This document shows positions 1 through 6,818 of a stretch of DNA of 64,000 nt, in pieces. Each line of letters opens with the position of its first letter. The first letter of the stretch is position 1. A model generated the notes under the pieces. It was not told the origin of the DNA, did no database searches, and saw nothing but the letters and a program-made list of their open reading frames with translations. Source of the DNA: Fulvivirga marina (lineage in GTDB: Bacteria > Bacteroidota > Bacteroidia > Cytophagales > Cyclobacteriaceae); contig NZ_JAEUGD010000053.1 in NCBI RefSeq assembly GCF_016775155.1, forward strand, positions 186,001-250,000. Reading direction: 5' to 3'. Position numbers and translations under genes: made by a program.

Positions 1-165
1 AGGTTACAGATGTTGGGAATTAGCTTGAAAGTATTATTAATTGCGTGCATTCAAAGTAGTATTAGAAGGTATAAAAGAAATGATAATGATACTGTTGTGA
101 TAACTTTATCCAAAATAATTGAGATCGTCAAAAATATTAATTCAAATGGATTTGGAAATTCATAG
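1..165 (+). CDS. C-terminal end of an unidentified protein (partial)
   Basis: Frame 1 is open from the first base of the window to a TAG at 163-165 and gives about 54 residues: a hydrophobic stretch (LKVLLIACI) followed by a basic and then an Asn/Ile-rich tail. The start lies outside the window. The reading frame ends 43 bases before the AAA ATPase on the same strand, so it may be the preceding gene of the same transcription unit. No family is recognised. It could also be a chance open frame, since 165 bases without a stop is not strong evidence. Confidence 0.4.
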   Translation, partial: RLQMLGISLKVLLIACIQSSIRRYKRNDNDTVVITLSKIIEIVKNINSNGFGNS

Positions 166-208
166 TCGTATATTTGGAAATCACTAAAGAGCAATAAATT
201 TCTTAATA

Positions 209-1186
209 ATGGCTGCGGCAGATCAAATAAAAAGTTTAATTAAATCATTTGGAGATGGTGATGAAGACCGCTTTTTTGCTTCTGCTATGCAAATTGCTGC
301 TTCTGAAGCACGAAAAGGTCATACAACATTTGCTCAGGAATTGAAGTCACTGATTGAAAAGGCGCGAAAAAATCGTTCTCTTTCTTTTCTTGATCGAAGC
401 AAGACAATTCCAATCAATCAATCAAAACGAGATCTTCATGAATTGATTGAAATCTTTCAGCCGAAAATCAAGCTAAAGGATATGGTTCTTGCTTCATCAG
501 TAAAAGAAGCTTTGTTGAAATTGGTTAATGAGCAGCAGAAATTGGAGATACTTCGGCAACATAATCTTATGCCAAGAAGGAAACTTTTACTGCAAGGTCC
601 TCCTGGGTGTGGAAAAACAATGACTGCACAAGCAATTGCAGGAGAATTGGGGATTCCTGTTTTTATTGTTCGGTTGGATGGTTTAATTTCCAAATTTATG
701 GGTGAATCAATTGCGAAGTTACGATTGATATTTGATGCAATGCCTGATCATAGAGGTGTATATTTGTTTGATGAATTTGATTCAATTGGTTCGCATAGAA
801 ACCAGGGACAAGATGTTGGCGAAATTAAACGTGTCTTAAATAGCTTCTTGATTAACATTGAAAAAGATCAAAGTAATAGCATCATTATTGCTGCCACAAA
901 TATGGTGGAGGCTTTGGATCAGGCTTTATTCAGAAGATTTGATGATATCATTAACTATCCCTTACCAAGCAAAAGTGAAATCATTGACACCATAAAGAAG
1001 AATCTTTTCGGATTCAAATTTGATGAGCGAATTAATTACCAAGTGCTAGCTAAAGAAGCGGAGGGTCTGAATTATTCTGATATTGTTAGAGCCTGTGAGG
1101 AAACTATTAAGGAGATGATTCTTCAAGGAGATAATAAGCTTAAAAAATCAGAATTAGTTTATGCCATTAAAAAACGTAATTCATAA
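209..1186 (+). CDS. ietA: AAA+ ATPase, IetA-like subunit of an IetAS defence system
   Basis: 325-residue AAA+ ATPase. The Walker A motif GPPGCGKT begins at residue 130, the Walker B motif YLFDEFDSIG has D188/E189, and an arginine-finger-like ALFRRFDD segment follows, so a single complete AAA module is present with a helical N-terminal region of about 90 residues. The stop codon overlaps the start of the subtilase gene (TAATG), which indicates translational coupling. An AAA ATPase paired with a large S8 protease is the known composition of IetAS, first described as a plasmid stability/incompatibility locus in Agrobacterium and later shown to give phage resistance. The assignment to IetA rests on this pairing and domain content; ATPase activity is safe, defence function is inferred. 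Confidence 0.8.
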   Translation: MAAADQIKSLIKSFGDGDEDRFFASAMQIAASEARKGHTTFAQELKSLIEKARKNRSLSFLDRSKTIPINQSKRDLHELIEIFQPKIKLKDMVLASSVKEALLKLVNEQQKLEILRQHNLMPRRKLLLQGPPGCGKTMTAQAIAGELGIPVFIVRLDGLISKFMGESIAKLRLIFDAMPDHRGVYLFDEFDSIGSHRNQGQDVGEIKRVLNSFLINIEKDQSNSIIIAATNMVEALDQALFRRFDDIINYPLPSKSEIIDTIKKNLFGFKFDERINYQVLAKEAEGLNYSDIVRACEETIKEMILQGDNKLKKSELVYAIKKRNS

Positions 1187-3729
1187 TGGCAGATAATTTC
1201 GATAAGCCTCACATAGGGAGAATCGAAGAATATGCTTCCGGTCAACAATATAAGTATCCTACTAAAATACAAGTAGATTTCCCGATTAGTCAGCGTAATC
1301 GTGCAGAACATGGGAATAGAATACTAAGAAGGCTTCAAGCGGTGCGTCGGCGTTTACAATTAGTCAAGCATACCGAACTTCCGGGAAATATTATTCGAGA
1401 TGATGCGATTTATGTGACTTTTATCTCAGAATGGGGTTATCCATTGAAATTTGACCAGCTACATCAAAATACAGATCGACCGTCTTATCAAATAATTAAT
1501 ATTAAACAGGAAGAACATCCTGATCAGGAGAATCAATATCGCTATAGTGTTGCTCTAATGTTAACAAAGGGGGGTGTCAGTCATTTTATCAAGAAAGCTG
1601 AACAGTACTTGACTGAAAACACTAAAGACCGTGAGGGGAATATAACCGACACTCCAAAATCTAATCCTCTTATTGCAAACATTGCAAATATCAAATTAGC
1701 AACACTTGAAGCTTTTTGGTCTGATGATCCTGAGATCCCTTTTCCTAATGAAAGTGAAATAGTCTGGTGGGAAGTTTGGTTTAGGAAGACTAATAATGAC
1801 AATGAAAGAATTACTAAAGTTGTAAACAATCTCGAGCAGCTAGATGCACTGATTGGTCGGTCGCAATTAGATTTTCCTGAACATTTTGTGCGATTGGTAA
1901 AGGCTTCTGCTAGTCAGCTTTCAGAATCTTTGATGCTGCTTGATAACCTTGCCGAGTTACGACATCCTCAGGAATTATCTGATTTTATTACTCAAGATGG
2001 TGTTTTAATTTTGGATAAAGAACAATGGTTAAGAGATCTTTCAGGAAGAACGGAAAATCGTTTCAATGAAAACTCTGTTCTTGTTTGTTTACTGGATAGT
2101 GGGGTAACTAACCAACATACTCTGATTAACCCATCATTACCTGATGAAAGGTTATATACATGGATAGAAGATTGGGGGAAGTATGATAGTGAACGGGGTG
2201 GTGGACATGGTACTGGAATGGCTGGTCTGGCACTATATGGAGATTTAACTCAGGTTTTCGCGAATAGTGACATTATTCAACTATACCATGGGCTTGAATC
2301 TTTTAAGATTTATAATCCGCAATCTCCTAATGACCCAGAAATATATGGTGCAATCTATGAATATGCCTGTGTTACTCCAATAGTAGACAGACCAAACCAC
2401 TCCAGAGTTTTTTGCTTGTCAGTAACTAATAAGGATTTCGGATTCAAAGGTAGGCCTTCATCAAGTTCTGCTTCTATTGATAAGATTGCATTTGGGAATA
2501 TTCTTAACCCCAAAGAGCCACAGTTAATCTTAGTAAGTGGGGGTAACGTGAAAATTGAAAACTCAGAAGAATTTCCAAATAAGAACTTTTATGAGTCTGT
2601 GCAGGATCCGGCGCAAGCATACAACGCTCTAACTGTTGGAAGTTATACACGTAAAGACCGAATTGATACCCAAAAATGGCCCGGATGGAACCCTTTGGCA
2701 GTTAATGGTGAAATGGCGCCTTCCAATTCAACTTCTGGAACTTGGGAGACACAGTGGCCAAATAAGCCAGACATTGTGATGGAGGGAGGGAATTTGGCAT
2801 ATAAGGAAAATGAAGTTGATTATAACGATACACTTCAATTATTAACTACACATAAGGATCACCGAATAAATATCTTTCAAACATTTGGAGATACAAGTGC
2901 ATCAGTTGCCCTAGCATCAAAAATGGCTGCCGAATTAAAAACCGAATATCCTGATTATTGGCCGGAAACAATTAGAGGATTAATGGTTCATTCTGCAACG
3001 TGGACAGATGCTATGTTACAAAATTATAATTTGAATCTGGAAACAGATAGAAGAGCTCTTTTGAGGTCTGTGGGTTATGGTGTTCCTATATTGGAACGTG
3101 CTAAGAATAGTGCAAATAACTCGCTTACTCTTGTCTCACAGCGTTCCATTCAACCTTATAGGTTAGAAAAATCCCAGCCACGATACAATGAATATCATTT
3201 GTATGAACTCCCTTGGCCAGTAGATGTTCTGAGAGACGAAATTGGAGATAGTGATGTGACAATAAAAGTCACTTTATCTTACTATATAGAACCTAATCCA
3301 GGTAATCGTCAATATGCTTCTAATTTCCGGTATCATTCTCATGAACTGGACTTTAGACTTATTAAACCTTTAGAGTCACTTAATGAATTTAAAAGGAGAA
3401 TATCGGCTGCATCTTCTGGGACAGATGAAAATGATGATGATACAGTTGATACATCTTCAGAATTATGGACTTTGAGGGAGCGTATAAGGAGTAAAGGGTC
3501 AATAAAAAAGGACTTCATAACAACTTCCGGAGTGGAATTGTCAAGAAGAAACATTTTGGCAGTTTATCCTAAAAATGGCTGGTATAGGACAAGGAAACAA
3601 CTAGGAAGAGTAGCCTCGATAGTTCGGTATAGTCTTATTATCACAATAGAAACCTCCGAACTGGAAGTTGACCTCTATTCACCGGTATTTAATATGGTTC
3701 AAGCAGTTGTGCCAATTGGTTCAGTGTGA
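1186..3729 (+). CDS. ietS: Subtilisin-like S8 serine protease, IetS-like subunit
   Basis: 847-residue protein with a complete S8 catalytic triad: Asp in CLLDSGV (residue 304), His in GGGHGTGMAG (residue 341) and Ser in GDTSASVA (residue 571). About 290 residues precede the protease domain and about 250 follow it. There is no signal peptide, so it should act in the cytoplasm, unlike the secreted subtilase at 59.2-60.7 kb. The start ATG shares its A with the stop of the ATPase gene, so the two proteins are probably made in fixed ratio and work together, the ATPase controlling protease activity or substrate choice. The substrate is unknown. IetAS assignment is by gene pair and architecture. Confidence 0.82.
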   Translation: MADNFDKPHIGRIEEYASGQQYKYPTKIQVDFPISQRNRAEHGNRILRRLQAVRRRLQLVKHTELPGNIIRDDAIYVTFISEWGYPLKFDQLHQNTDRPSYQIINIKQEEHPDQENQYRYSVALMLTKGGVSHFIKKAEQYLTENTKDREGNITDTPKSNPLIANIANIKLATLEAFWSDDPEIPFPNESEIVWWEVWFRKTNNDNERITKVVNNLEQLDALIGRSQLDFPEHFVRLVKASASQLSESLMLLDNLAELRHPQELSDFITQDGVLILDKEQWLRDLSGRTENRFNENSVLVCLLDSGVTNQHTLINPSLPDERLYTWIEDWGKYDSERGGGHGTGMAGLALYGDLTQVFANSDIIQLYHGLESFKIYNPQSPNDPEIYGAIYEYACVTPIVDRPNHSRVFCLSVTNKDFGFKGRPSSSSASIDKIAFGNILNPKEPQLILVSGGNVKIENSEEFPNKNFYESVQDPAQAYNALTVGSYTRKDRIDTQKWPGWNPLAVNGEMAPSNSTSGTWETQWPNKPDIVMEGGNLAYKENEVDYNDTLQLLTTHKDHRINIFQTFGDTSASVALASKMAAELKTEYPDYWPETIRGLMVHSATWTDAMLQNYNLNLETDRRALLRSVGYGVPILERAKNSANNSLTLVSQRSIQPYRLEKSQPRYNEYHLYELPWPVDVLRDEIGDSDVTIKVTLSYYIEPNPGNRQYASNFRYHSHELDFRLIKPLESLNEFKRRISAASSGTDENDDDTVDTSSELWTLRERIRSKGSIKKDFITTSGVELSRRNILAVYPKNGWYRTRKQLGRVASIVRYSLIITIETSELEVDLYSPVFNMVQAVVPIGSV

Positions 3730-3844
3730 TAATAATTGCTGTATATTTATATAATTTGTGATCCTTAGTTTTCGATTTGAGCAGATTCCAGTTGGTGCGA
3801 CGGTTTCTCCAGTTAGATAGTTATTATACTCATCAAAATTGTCA

Positions 3845-3868
3845 GGAGCTGCCAAATCCGACAGCTCC
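3845..3868 (-). terminator. Hairpin after the unit-1 small ORF
   Basis: A 7-bp perfect stem (GGAGCTG/CAGCTCC) with a 10-base loop lies 10 bases past the stop of the small ORF, followed on the minus strand by a short T-rich stretch (CAATTTTG). It may end the transcript, but the T-tract is weak. The equivalent hairpin of unit 2 is at 4648-4671 and has one mismatch. Confidence 0.45.
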
Positions 3869-3877
3869 AAACTAAAC

Positions 3878-4141
3878 TTAATTCTTTACCAACCCCTCAA
3901 GCCCTTCCCATAAAATCTTAAGATTGAAAAGAGCCAATTTTTCAGTGGTATCAAGGGGCAAGTCTGTATGATACAAGGCAAAGTCATGCACCATTTTTAG
4001 AGAATCGATTAGTTCCTCTATTCCCATGAATTTGATGTTAGCCATGAATTCAACTTCTGATGAATTCAGAGGCTTGAAATCTACTGGATGATTGGCAGGA
4101 TTTTCATTAAAATAAACTGATTGACCATTTGAGTGTAGCAT
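3878..4141 (-). CDS. Small conserved protein of unknown function, unit 1
   Basis: 87-residue ORF starting at the ATG at 4141-4139 (MLHSNG...). From the VDFKPLN segment on it is identical to the unit-2 copy over nearly 70 residues, ending EGLEGLVKN. That core is acidic and predicted mainly helical, with no signal peptide or membrane segment. The start was chosen because it is the one conserved between copies; an upstream in-frame ATG at 4168 would add nine residues that are not shared. Codons 1-4 coincide with the third copy of the variable RNA tag (4128-4140), so the start can be sequestered by pairing with the leader. No family is recognised. The preserved core argues that it is expressed. 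Confidence 0.6.
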   Translation of the reverse strand: MLHSNGQSVYFNENPANHPVDFKPLNSSEVEFMANIKFMGIEELIDSLKMVHDFALYHTDLPLDTTEKLALFNLKILWEGLEGLVKN

Positions 4142-4165
4142 AATAAAATGGGTTAATAAATTGAA

Positions 4166-4309
4166 CAAAAAGAGGGCAGGTCACTGCTACACTCATCAAA
4201 GCGGTGCTTCGATAGGTCTCGGGACTTCCACCCGCATGCCTGCCCAGGATCTTTGGTTTAAACCGAATTTGTGGTATTTGCACCATGTTATAATTTGATG
4301 AATGTAGCA
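4166..4309 (-). ncRNA. Structured leader RNA or small RNA with pseudoknot, unit 1
   Basis: On the minus strand the 5' segment at 4309-4294 pairs with 4200-4185 over 16 positions, with one U-G wobble. A second helix, GGGCAGG (4245-4239) with CCTGCCC (4180-4174), interleaves with the first, giving a pseudoknot topology. A small CGGG/CCCG hairpin lies inside. The second strand of the long helix can alternatively pair over 10 bases with 4131-4140, which covers the start codon of the small ORF. A short T-run (4171-4167) follows. The wobble pair only makes sense for a minus-strand transcript. Homologous helices in unit 2 have different sequence but equal pairing, which is strong evidence for a real RNA fold. 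Confidence 0.7.
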
Positions 4310-4312
4310 CTA

Positions 4313-4320
4313 CAAATATA
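4313..4320 (-). promoter_or_regulatory. Promoter -7 element for the unit-1 RNA
   Basis: TATATTTG on the minus strand matches the Bacteroidota -7 consensus TAnnTTTG exactly and lies 3 bases upstream of the first helix strand of the RNA, so the transcript would begin at or near the 5' end of that helix. No clear TTG is seen at the -33 position. The sequence around it (CAGCTTTTAATTCA) is conserved in unit 2. Confidence 0.55.
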
Positions 4321-4517
4321 CGGAAGTGAATTAAAAGCTGTATGCTTTTTTATGCTTGCGAGTCTTTGCGGTATGGTTCCCTGGATCGAGGGGATTCCTG
4401 ATATTTTCAATCAAAGCAGTAATAAGGTGTTCTTTAGTTTAAGAAAATTCAGGAATGACGAGGTTGGGGCAGGCCGGATGGTGATGTTTTAGAAACTACT
4501 CACCGGAGAACACCCGA

Positions 4518-4566
4518 CGTCATTCCAAAATTTTCGCAGAGCGGCGGAGAAAATATTTGGAATCCC
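4518..4566. repeat. Palindromic intergenic repeat, copy 1
   Basis: An imperfect inverted repeat: CATTCCAAAATTTTC and GAAAATATTTGGAATC flank a GCAGAGCGGCGGA centre. The same arrangement recurs at 5321-5370 and 9965-10013 and in diverged form at 6107-6146. It behaves like a REP/MITE-type non-coding repeat; no associated transposase is seen in this window. Confidence 0.7.
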
Positions 4567-4647
4567 CAATTTAGGAGAGCTGGCTATAGCATGACTGGTG
4601 CGGAGGCTTCTCCAGTTACATGGGCATAATGCTCATCAAAATTGTCA

Positions 4648-4671
4648 GGAGTTGCCAATCCCGACAGCTCC
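4648..4671 (-). terminator. Hairpin after the unit-2 small ORF
   Basis: Counterpart of the 3845-3868 hairpin, beginning 12 bases past the stop of the unit-2 ORF. The stem is GGAGCTG/CAACTCC with one mismatch. The flanking CAATTTTGATGAG is the same in both units. A role as terminator or 3' stabiliser is inferred from position only. Confidence 0.35.
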
Positions 4672-4682
4672 ATCCCAAAATT

Positions 4683-4949
4683 TTAATCCTTCACCAATCC
4701 CTCAAGCCCTTCCCATAAAATCTTAAGGTTAAAAAGAGCCAATTTTTCAGTGGTATCAAGGGGTAAGTCTGTATGATACAGAGCAAAGTCATGAACCATT
4801 TTTAAAGAATCGATTAATTCTTCTATTCCCATGAATTTGATGTTAGCCATGAATTCAACTTCTGATGAATTCAGAGGCTTGAAGTCTACCGGATGATTGC
4901 TTGAGTTTTCGCCTCTAAAATAGGCTGTCGGACCATTTGAAGTTCGCAT
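4683..4949 (-). CDS. Small conserved protein of unknown function, unit 2
   Basis: 88-residue ORF from the ATG at 4949-4947 (MRTSNG...), paralogue of the unit-1 protein. The long C-terminal core is identical, while the segment after the start codon differs (RTSNGPTAYFRGE against LHSNGQSVYFNEN). The difference in codons 2-4 is dictated by the RNA tag (AGTTCGC instead of GTGTAGC on the plus strand), so the protein tip varies in step with the leader RNA. An in-frame ATG at 5036 would extend the ORF through the structured RNA and is not shared by the other copy, so the shorter start is preferred. Confidence 0.6.
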   Translation of the reverse strand: MRTSNGPTAYFRGENSSNHPVDFKPLNSSEVEFMANIKFMGIEELIDSLKMVHDFALYHTDLPLDTTEKLALFNLKILWEGLEGLVKD

Positions 4950-4968
4950 AATATAATGGTTTGAGTGA

Positions 4969-5114
4969 ATAAAAAGAGGAGAGGTCACTGCGAACTTCAT
5001 CAAAGCGGTGCTTTGAATAGGTCTCGGGACTTCCACCCGTATGCCTCTCCAGGATTTTTGGTTTAAACCGAATTTGTGGGGTTAGCACCATGTTATAATT
5101 TGATAAAGTTCGCG
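4969..5114 (-). ncRNA. Structured leader RNA or small RNA with pseudoknot, unit 2
   Basis: Same architecture as the unit-1 RNA with different helix sequences. The 5' strand 5114-5099 pairs with 5004-4989 (15 of 16 positions including one U-G wobble). The interleaved second helix is GGAGAGG (5050-5044) with CCTCTCC (4984-4978), where unit 1 has GGGCAGG/CCTGCCC. The tag over the ORF start (4936-4948) complements 4989-4998 perfectly over 10 bases. Loop and linker sequences, such as GGTGGAAGTCCCGAGACC, are conserved between units. A T-run at 4975-4971 follows the second helix. Confidence 0.7.
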
Positions 5115-5117
5115 CTG

Positions 5118-5125
5118 TAAATATA
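5118..5125 (-). promoter_or_regulatory. Promoter -7 element for the unit-2 RNA
   Basis: TATATTTA on the minus strand, one mismatch from the TAnnTTTG consensus, at the same distance from the RNA 5' helix as in unit 1. The G-to-A change at the last position may make it weaker than the unit-1 promoter. Confidence 0.45.
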
Positions 5126-5320
5126 CGGAAATGAATTAAAAGCTGTATGCTTTTTATGCTTGCGAGTCTTTGCGGTATGGTGCCCCGGATCGAGGAGATT
5201 CCTGATATTTTCAATCAATGTGGTAATGAAATCACTTTTGGCAAAGAAAATTCAGGAATGACGAGGTTGGGTCAGGTCTGAGGTGCTGTTTTAGAAAACT
5301 GCTTACCAGAGAATAACCCA

Positions 5321-5370
5321 CGTCATTCCAAAATTTTCGCAGAGTAGCGGAGAAAATATTTGGAATCCCC
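5321..5370. repeat. Palindromic intergenic repeat, copy 2
   Basis: Near-identical to 4518-4566 (CGTCATTCC ... GGAATCCCC with inner AAATTTTC/GAAAATATTT arms and a GCAGAGTAGCGGA centre). It is part of the unit-2 duplication. An associated flank, GATTCCTGATATTTTCAATC to AATTCAGGAATGACGAGG, lies just before it at about 5198-5267 and at the same place in unit 1. Confidence 0.7.
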
Positions 5371-5508
5371 TGCTTAAGAGCACCTAATAGAGCTGGTTCC
5401 CCTTGTCCACGTATTTGGTACATCGATAACAGGAAGTTTCTTTCTTCAAAATTGCGTGGCATTAAGACATTTTCGAACTAATTTCTAAAATAATCAGTAT
5501 CTTAGAAT

Positions 5509-5742
5509 ATGGTGACAGATAAACATAGGGATAAATTAATTGAGAAGATCAAGTCAATTGATGACAGAAATATAATTGACGAAATTTATAGACTTCTTAA
5601 GGTTGATTTTGATGATACCATTTACGAAACCAATAATGAACAAAAGGCTCGAATAGCTAAAGGTGTTCAGCAAATTGAAAATGGAGAAAGCGTTAGATCA
5701 GAAGACGTTTTCAAAAAAATGCGTAAATGGCAAAACAAGTAA
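5509..5742 (+). CDS. Antitoxin of a ParDE-like type II toxin-antitoxin pair
   Basis: 77-residue acidic, helical protein that precedes and overlaps (16 bases) a RelE/ParE-type toxin gene. The C-terminal half (GVQQIENGESVRSEDVFKKMRKW) resembles the toxin-binding tail of antitoxins in this superfamily, where a GES.. segment followed by a basic helix is common. No clear ribbon-helix-helix motif is visible at the N-terminus, so DNA binding is not certain. The role as antitoxin is inferred from size, order and overlap. Confidence 0.75.
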   Translation: MVTDKHRDKLIEKIKSIDDRNIIDEIYRLLKVDFDDTIYETNNEQKARIAKGVQQIENGESVRSEDVFKKMRKWQNK

Positions 5743-6020
5743 TCTGGTCATCTCAAGCCGAACAAGAATTTGCTAATATTTTAGAGTACTGGACTAACAA
5801 GAATAGATCAACAACATTTAGTAATAAGTTAATTGATTTATTTGAGGAGGCCACTGAGTTAATTTCCATTTATCCAGAAATTGGACAATTGACAGATATA
5901 GAGAATGTGCGACATAAACTAGTACGTGATTATTTAATATTTTATCGTATTGACAGTGACGCTATCAATATATTGACAGTTTGGAACCCGAGACAAAACC
6001 CAAATAAATTAAAGCTTTAG
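5727..6020 (+). CDS. RelE/ParE superfamily toxin
   Basis: 97 residues, the usual length for the family. It shows the family landmarks: N-terminal VIWSSQAEQEF helix, YWTNKN, the IYPEIGQL segment, VRHKLVRDYLIFYRI strand pair and the C-terminal ILTVWNPRQNP strand, in which RQNP is typical of ParE-like proteins. Members either poison DNA gyrase (ParE) or cut mRNA on the ribosome (RelE); the sequence alone does not decide which. The start overlaps the antitoxin gene by 16 bases, so the pair is one operon. Confidence 0.85.
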   Translation: MAKQVIWSSQAEQEFANILEYWTNKNRSTTFSNKLIDLFEEATELISIYPEIGQLTDIENVRHKLVRDYLIFYRIDSDAINILTVWNPRQNPNKLKL

Positions 6021-6325
6021 TGGGGATGCCCGTTCATTAATCTGGTAATTGCTGGTAAAGCGCCCCGGATCAAGAAACTTCCTGACTACTTACTCAGGAA
6101 GAGGCGCGTCATTCCAGAACGCAATGTAGCAGAGATCTGGAATCCCTAATTTCAGATCGTTGCATTATTCCCCAAGTTCAAGGGTAGGGAGCGGTCCTTA
6201 TACCACTCGGGAATACCTCCATCATAATTGAAACTCTCTTATTTAGGGTAGCTGTGGTAGTGCAGGTGCTATGGCTATGGTCTGTCCTTTCAAAATTAAT
6301 GTTGAATCTATTTCTGAAATTATTA
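6021..6325. other. Intergenic stretch with a diverged palindromic repeat
   Basis: No gene is supported. 6107-6146 is a diverged member of the local palindromic repeat family (CGTCATTCCAGA ... TCTGGAATCCC), preceded by CTTCCTGA/TCAGGAAG arms at 6078-6101. The remainder is unstructured as far as I can see. Confidence 0.55.
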
Positions 6326-6369
6326 TTTGATATATCAAGTAATTTGATATTTTTGTTTGATATATCAAA
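6326..6369. promoter_or_regulatory. Double palindromic operator in front of marR
   Basis: Two perfect palindromes, TTGATATATCAA (6327-6338) and TTTGATATATCAAA (6356-6369), are separated by a half-site-like TTTGATAT (6343-6350). They end five bases before the marR start codon. MarR dimers bind palindromes of this kind, so autoregulation of the marR-S41-lactamase operon is likely. Confidence 0.75.
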
Positions 6370-6374
6370 TAAAT

Positions 6375-6818
6375 ATGAAATTCAAGACTCCAACCTCAAC
6401 GGTTCTTTATTCTATTGAAGAAACCATTAAAGCCTACCGCAGATTAAGCCAGAAAAACATCTCTGAGGTCATCCCGGATATTACTGTTGACCAGGCTTTA
6501 ATATTGATTGTTATCAATCAGAATGATAAAACTCAGTCTGAAATAGCGGATTTGGTATTTAAGGATTATGCATCGATGACAAGAATAGTCAACCTGATGG
6601 TTTCAAAAGACTACCTGGATAAAACGGTTGATGCTGAGGATAAGCGAAAAACGAAACTGACAATTACTGAAAAAGGAAAGCGGGTTATCAAAAAGCTAAA
6701 ACCCATGATCACCAAAAACAGAGAAACGGCGCTGGCAGGTGTATCAGAAGAAGAAATGCTTCAGCTATTTAACATACTACAGAAAATAACTAAAAACTGT
6801 CAATCAAACACTCATTAA
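6375..6818 (+). CDS. MarR-family transcriptional regulator
   Basis: 147-residue winged-helix regulator: dimerisation helix with IEETIKAYRRL, helix-turn-helix around KTQSEIADLVFKDYASMTRIV, wing with DAEDKRKTKLTITEKGK, and a C-terminal dimer helix. The ATG at 6375 is preferred. An in-frame TTG at 6357 lies inside the operator palindrome and would add six residues outside the family alignment. It is the first gene of an operon: its stop is followed immediately (no spacer) by the S41 peptidase gene. It probably represses its own operon through the 6326-6369 sites; the ligand is unknown. Confidence 0.88.
   Translation: MKFKTPTSTVLYSIEETIKAYRRLSQKNISEVIPDITVDQALILIVINQNDKTQSEIADLVFKDYASMTRIVNLMVSKDYLDKTVDAEDKRKTKLTITEKGKRVIKKLKPMITKNRETALAGVSEEEMLQLFNILQKITKNCQSNTH

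Larger units (their letters stand above)
3780..5400 (-). repeat. Tandem duplication of an ~0.8 kb promoter-RNA-ORF unit
   Basis: Two adjacent copies, about 3780-4590 and 4590-5400, share the same order of elements on the minus strand: palindromic repeat, TATATTT promoter element, structured leader RNA, small ORF and terminal hairpin. Corresponding positions are about 805 bases apart. The copies are near-identical over most of the ORF but differ in the ORF N-terminal linker and in discrete RNA segments, where differences are matched by changes in the pairing partner. This pattern indicates an old duplication under structural constraint rather than a recent copy. No transposase or reverse transcriptase is present in or next to the units. 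Confidence 0.85.

Noticed and set aside
4166-4309. HDV-like or other self-cleaving ribozyme
   Set aside because: The interleaved helices give a similar topology, but the expected P4 hairpin and catalytic-cytidine junction are not evident and the outer helix is too long (15-16 bp).
4166-5114. Retron, diversity-generating retroelement or group II intron
   Set aside because: The covarying tags recalled retron a1/a2 arms and intron EBS/IBS pairing, but there is no reverse transcriptase, no template/variable repeat with adenine-specific changes and no intron domain V-like hairpin.
4107-5214. Minus-strand ORFs of 67 and 99 codons running through the two structured RNA regions
   Set aside because: They run through the pairing segments, and a one-base difference between the units after the GAGACCTAT sequence breaks any shared reading frame, so conservation there reflects RNA, not protein.
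5232-5462. ORF of 76 codons on the minus strand
   Set aside because: Made largely of the palindromic repeat (IPNIFSATLRKF-like reading); the same reading appears in other repeat copies, e.g. 9699-10016.
6357-6374. Upstream TTG start for the marR gene
   Set aside because: Lies inside the operator palindrome and encodes residues outside the family.
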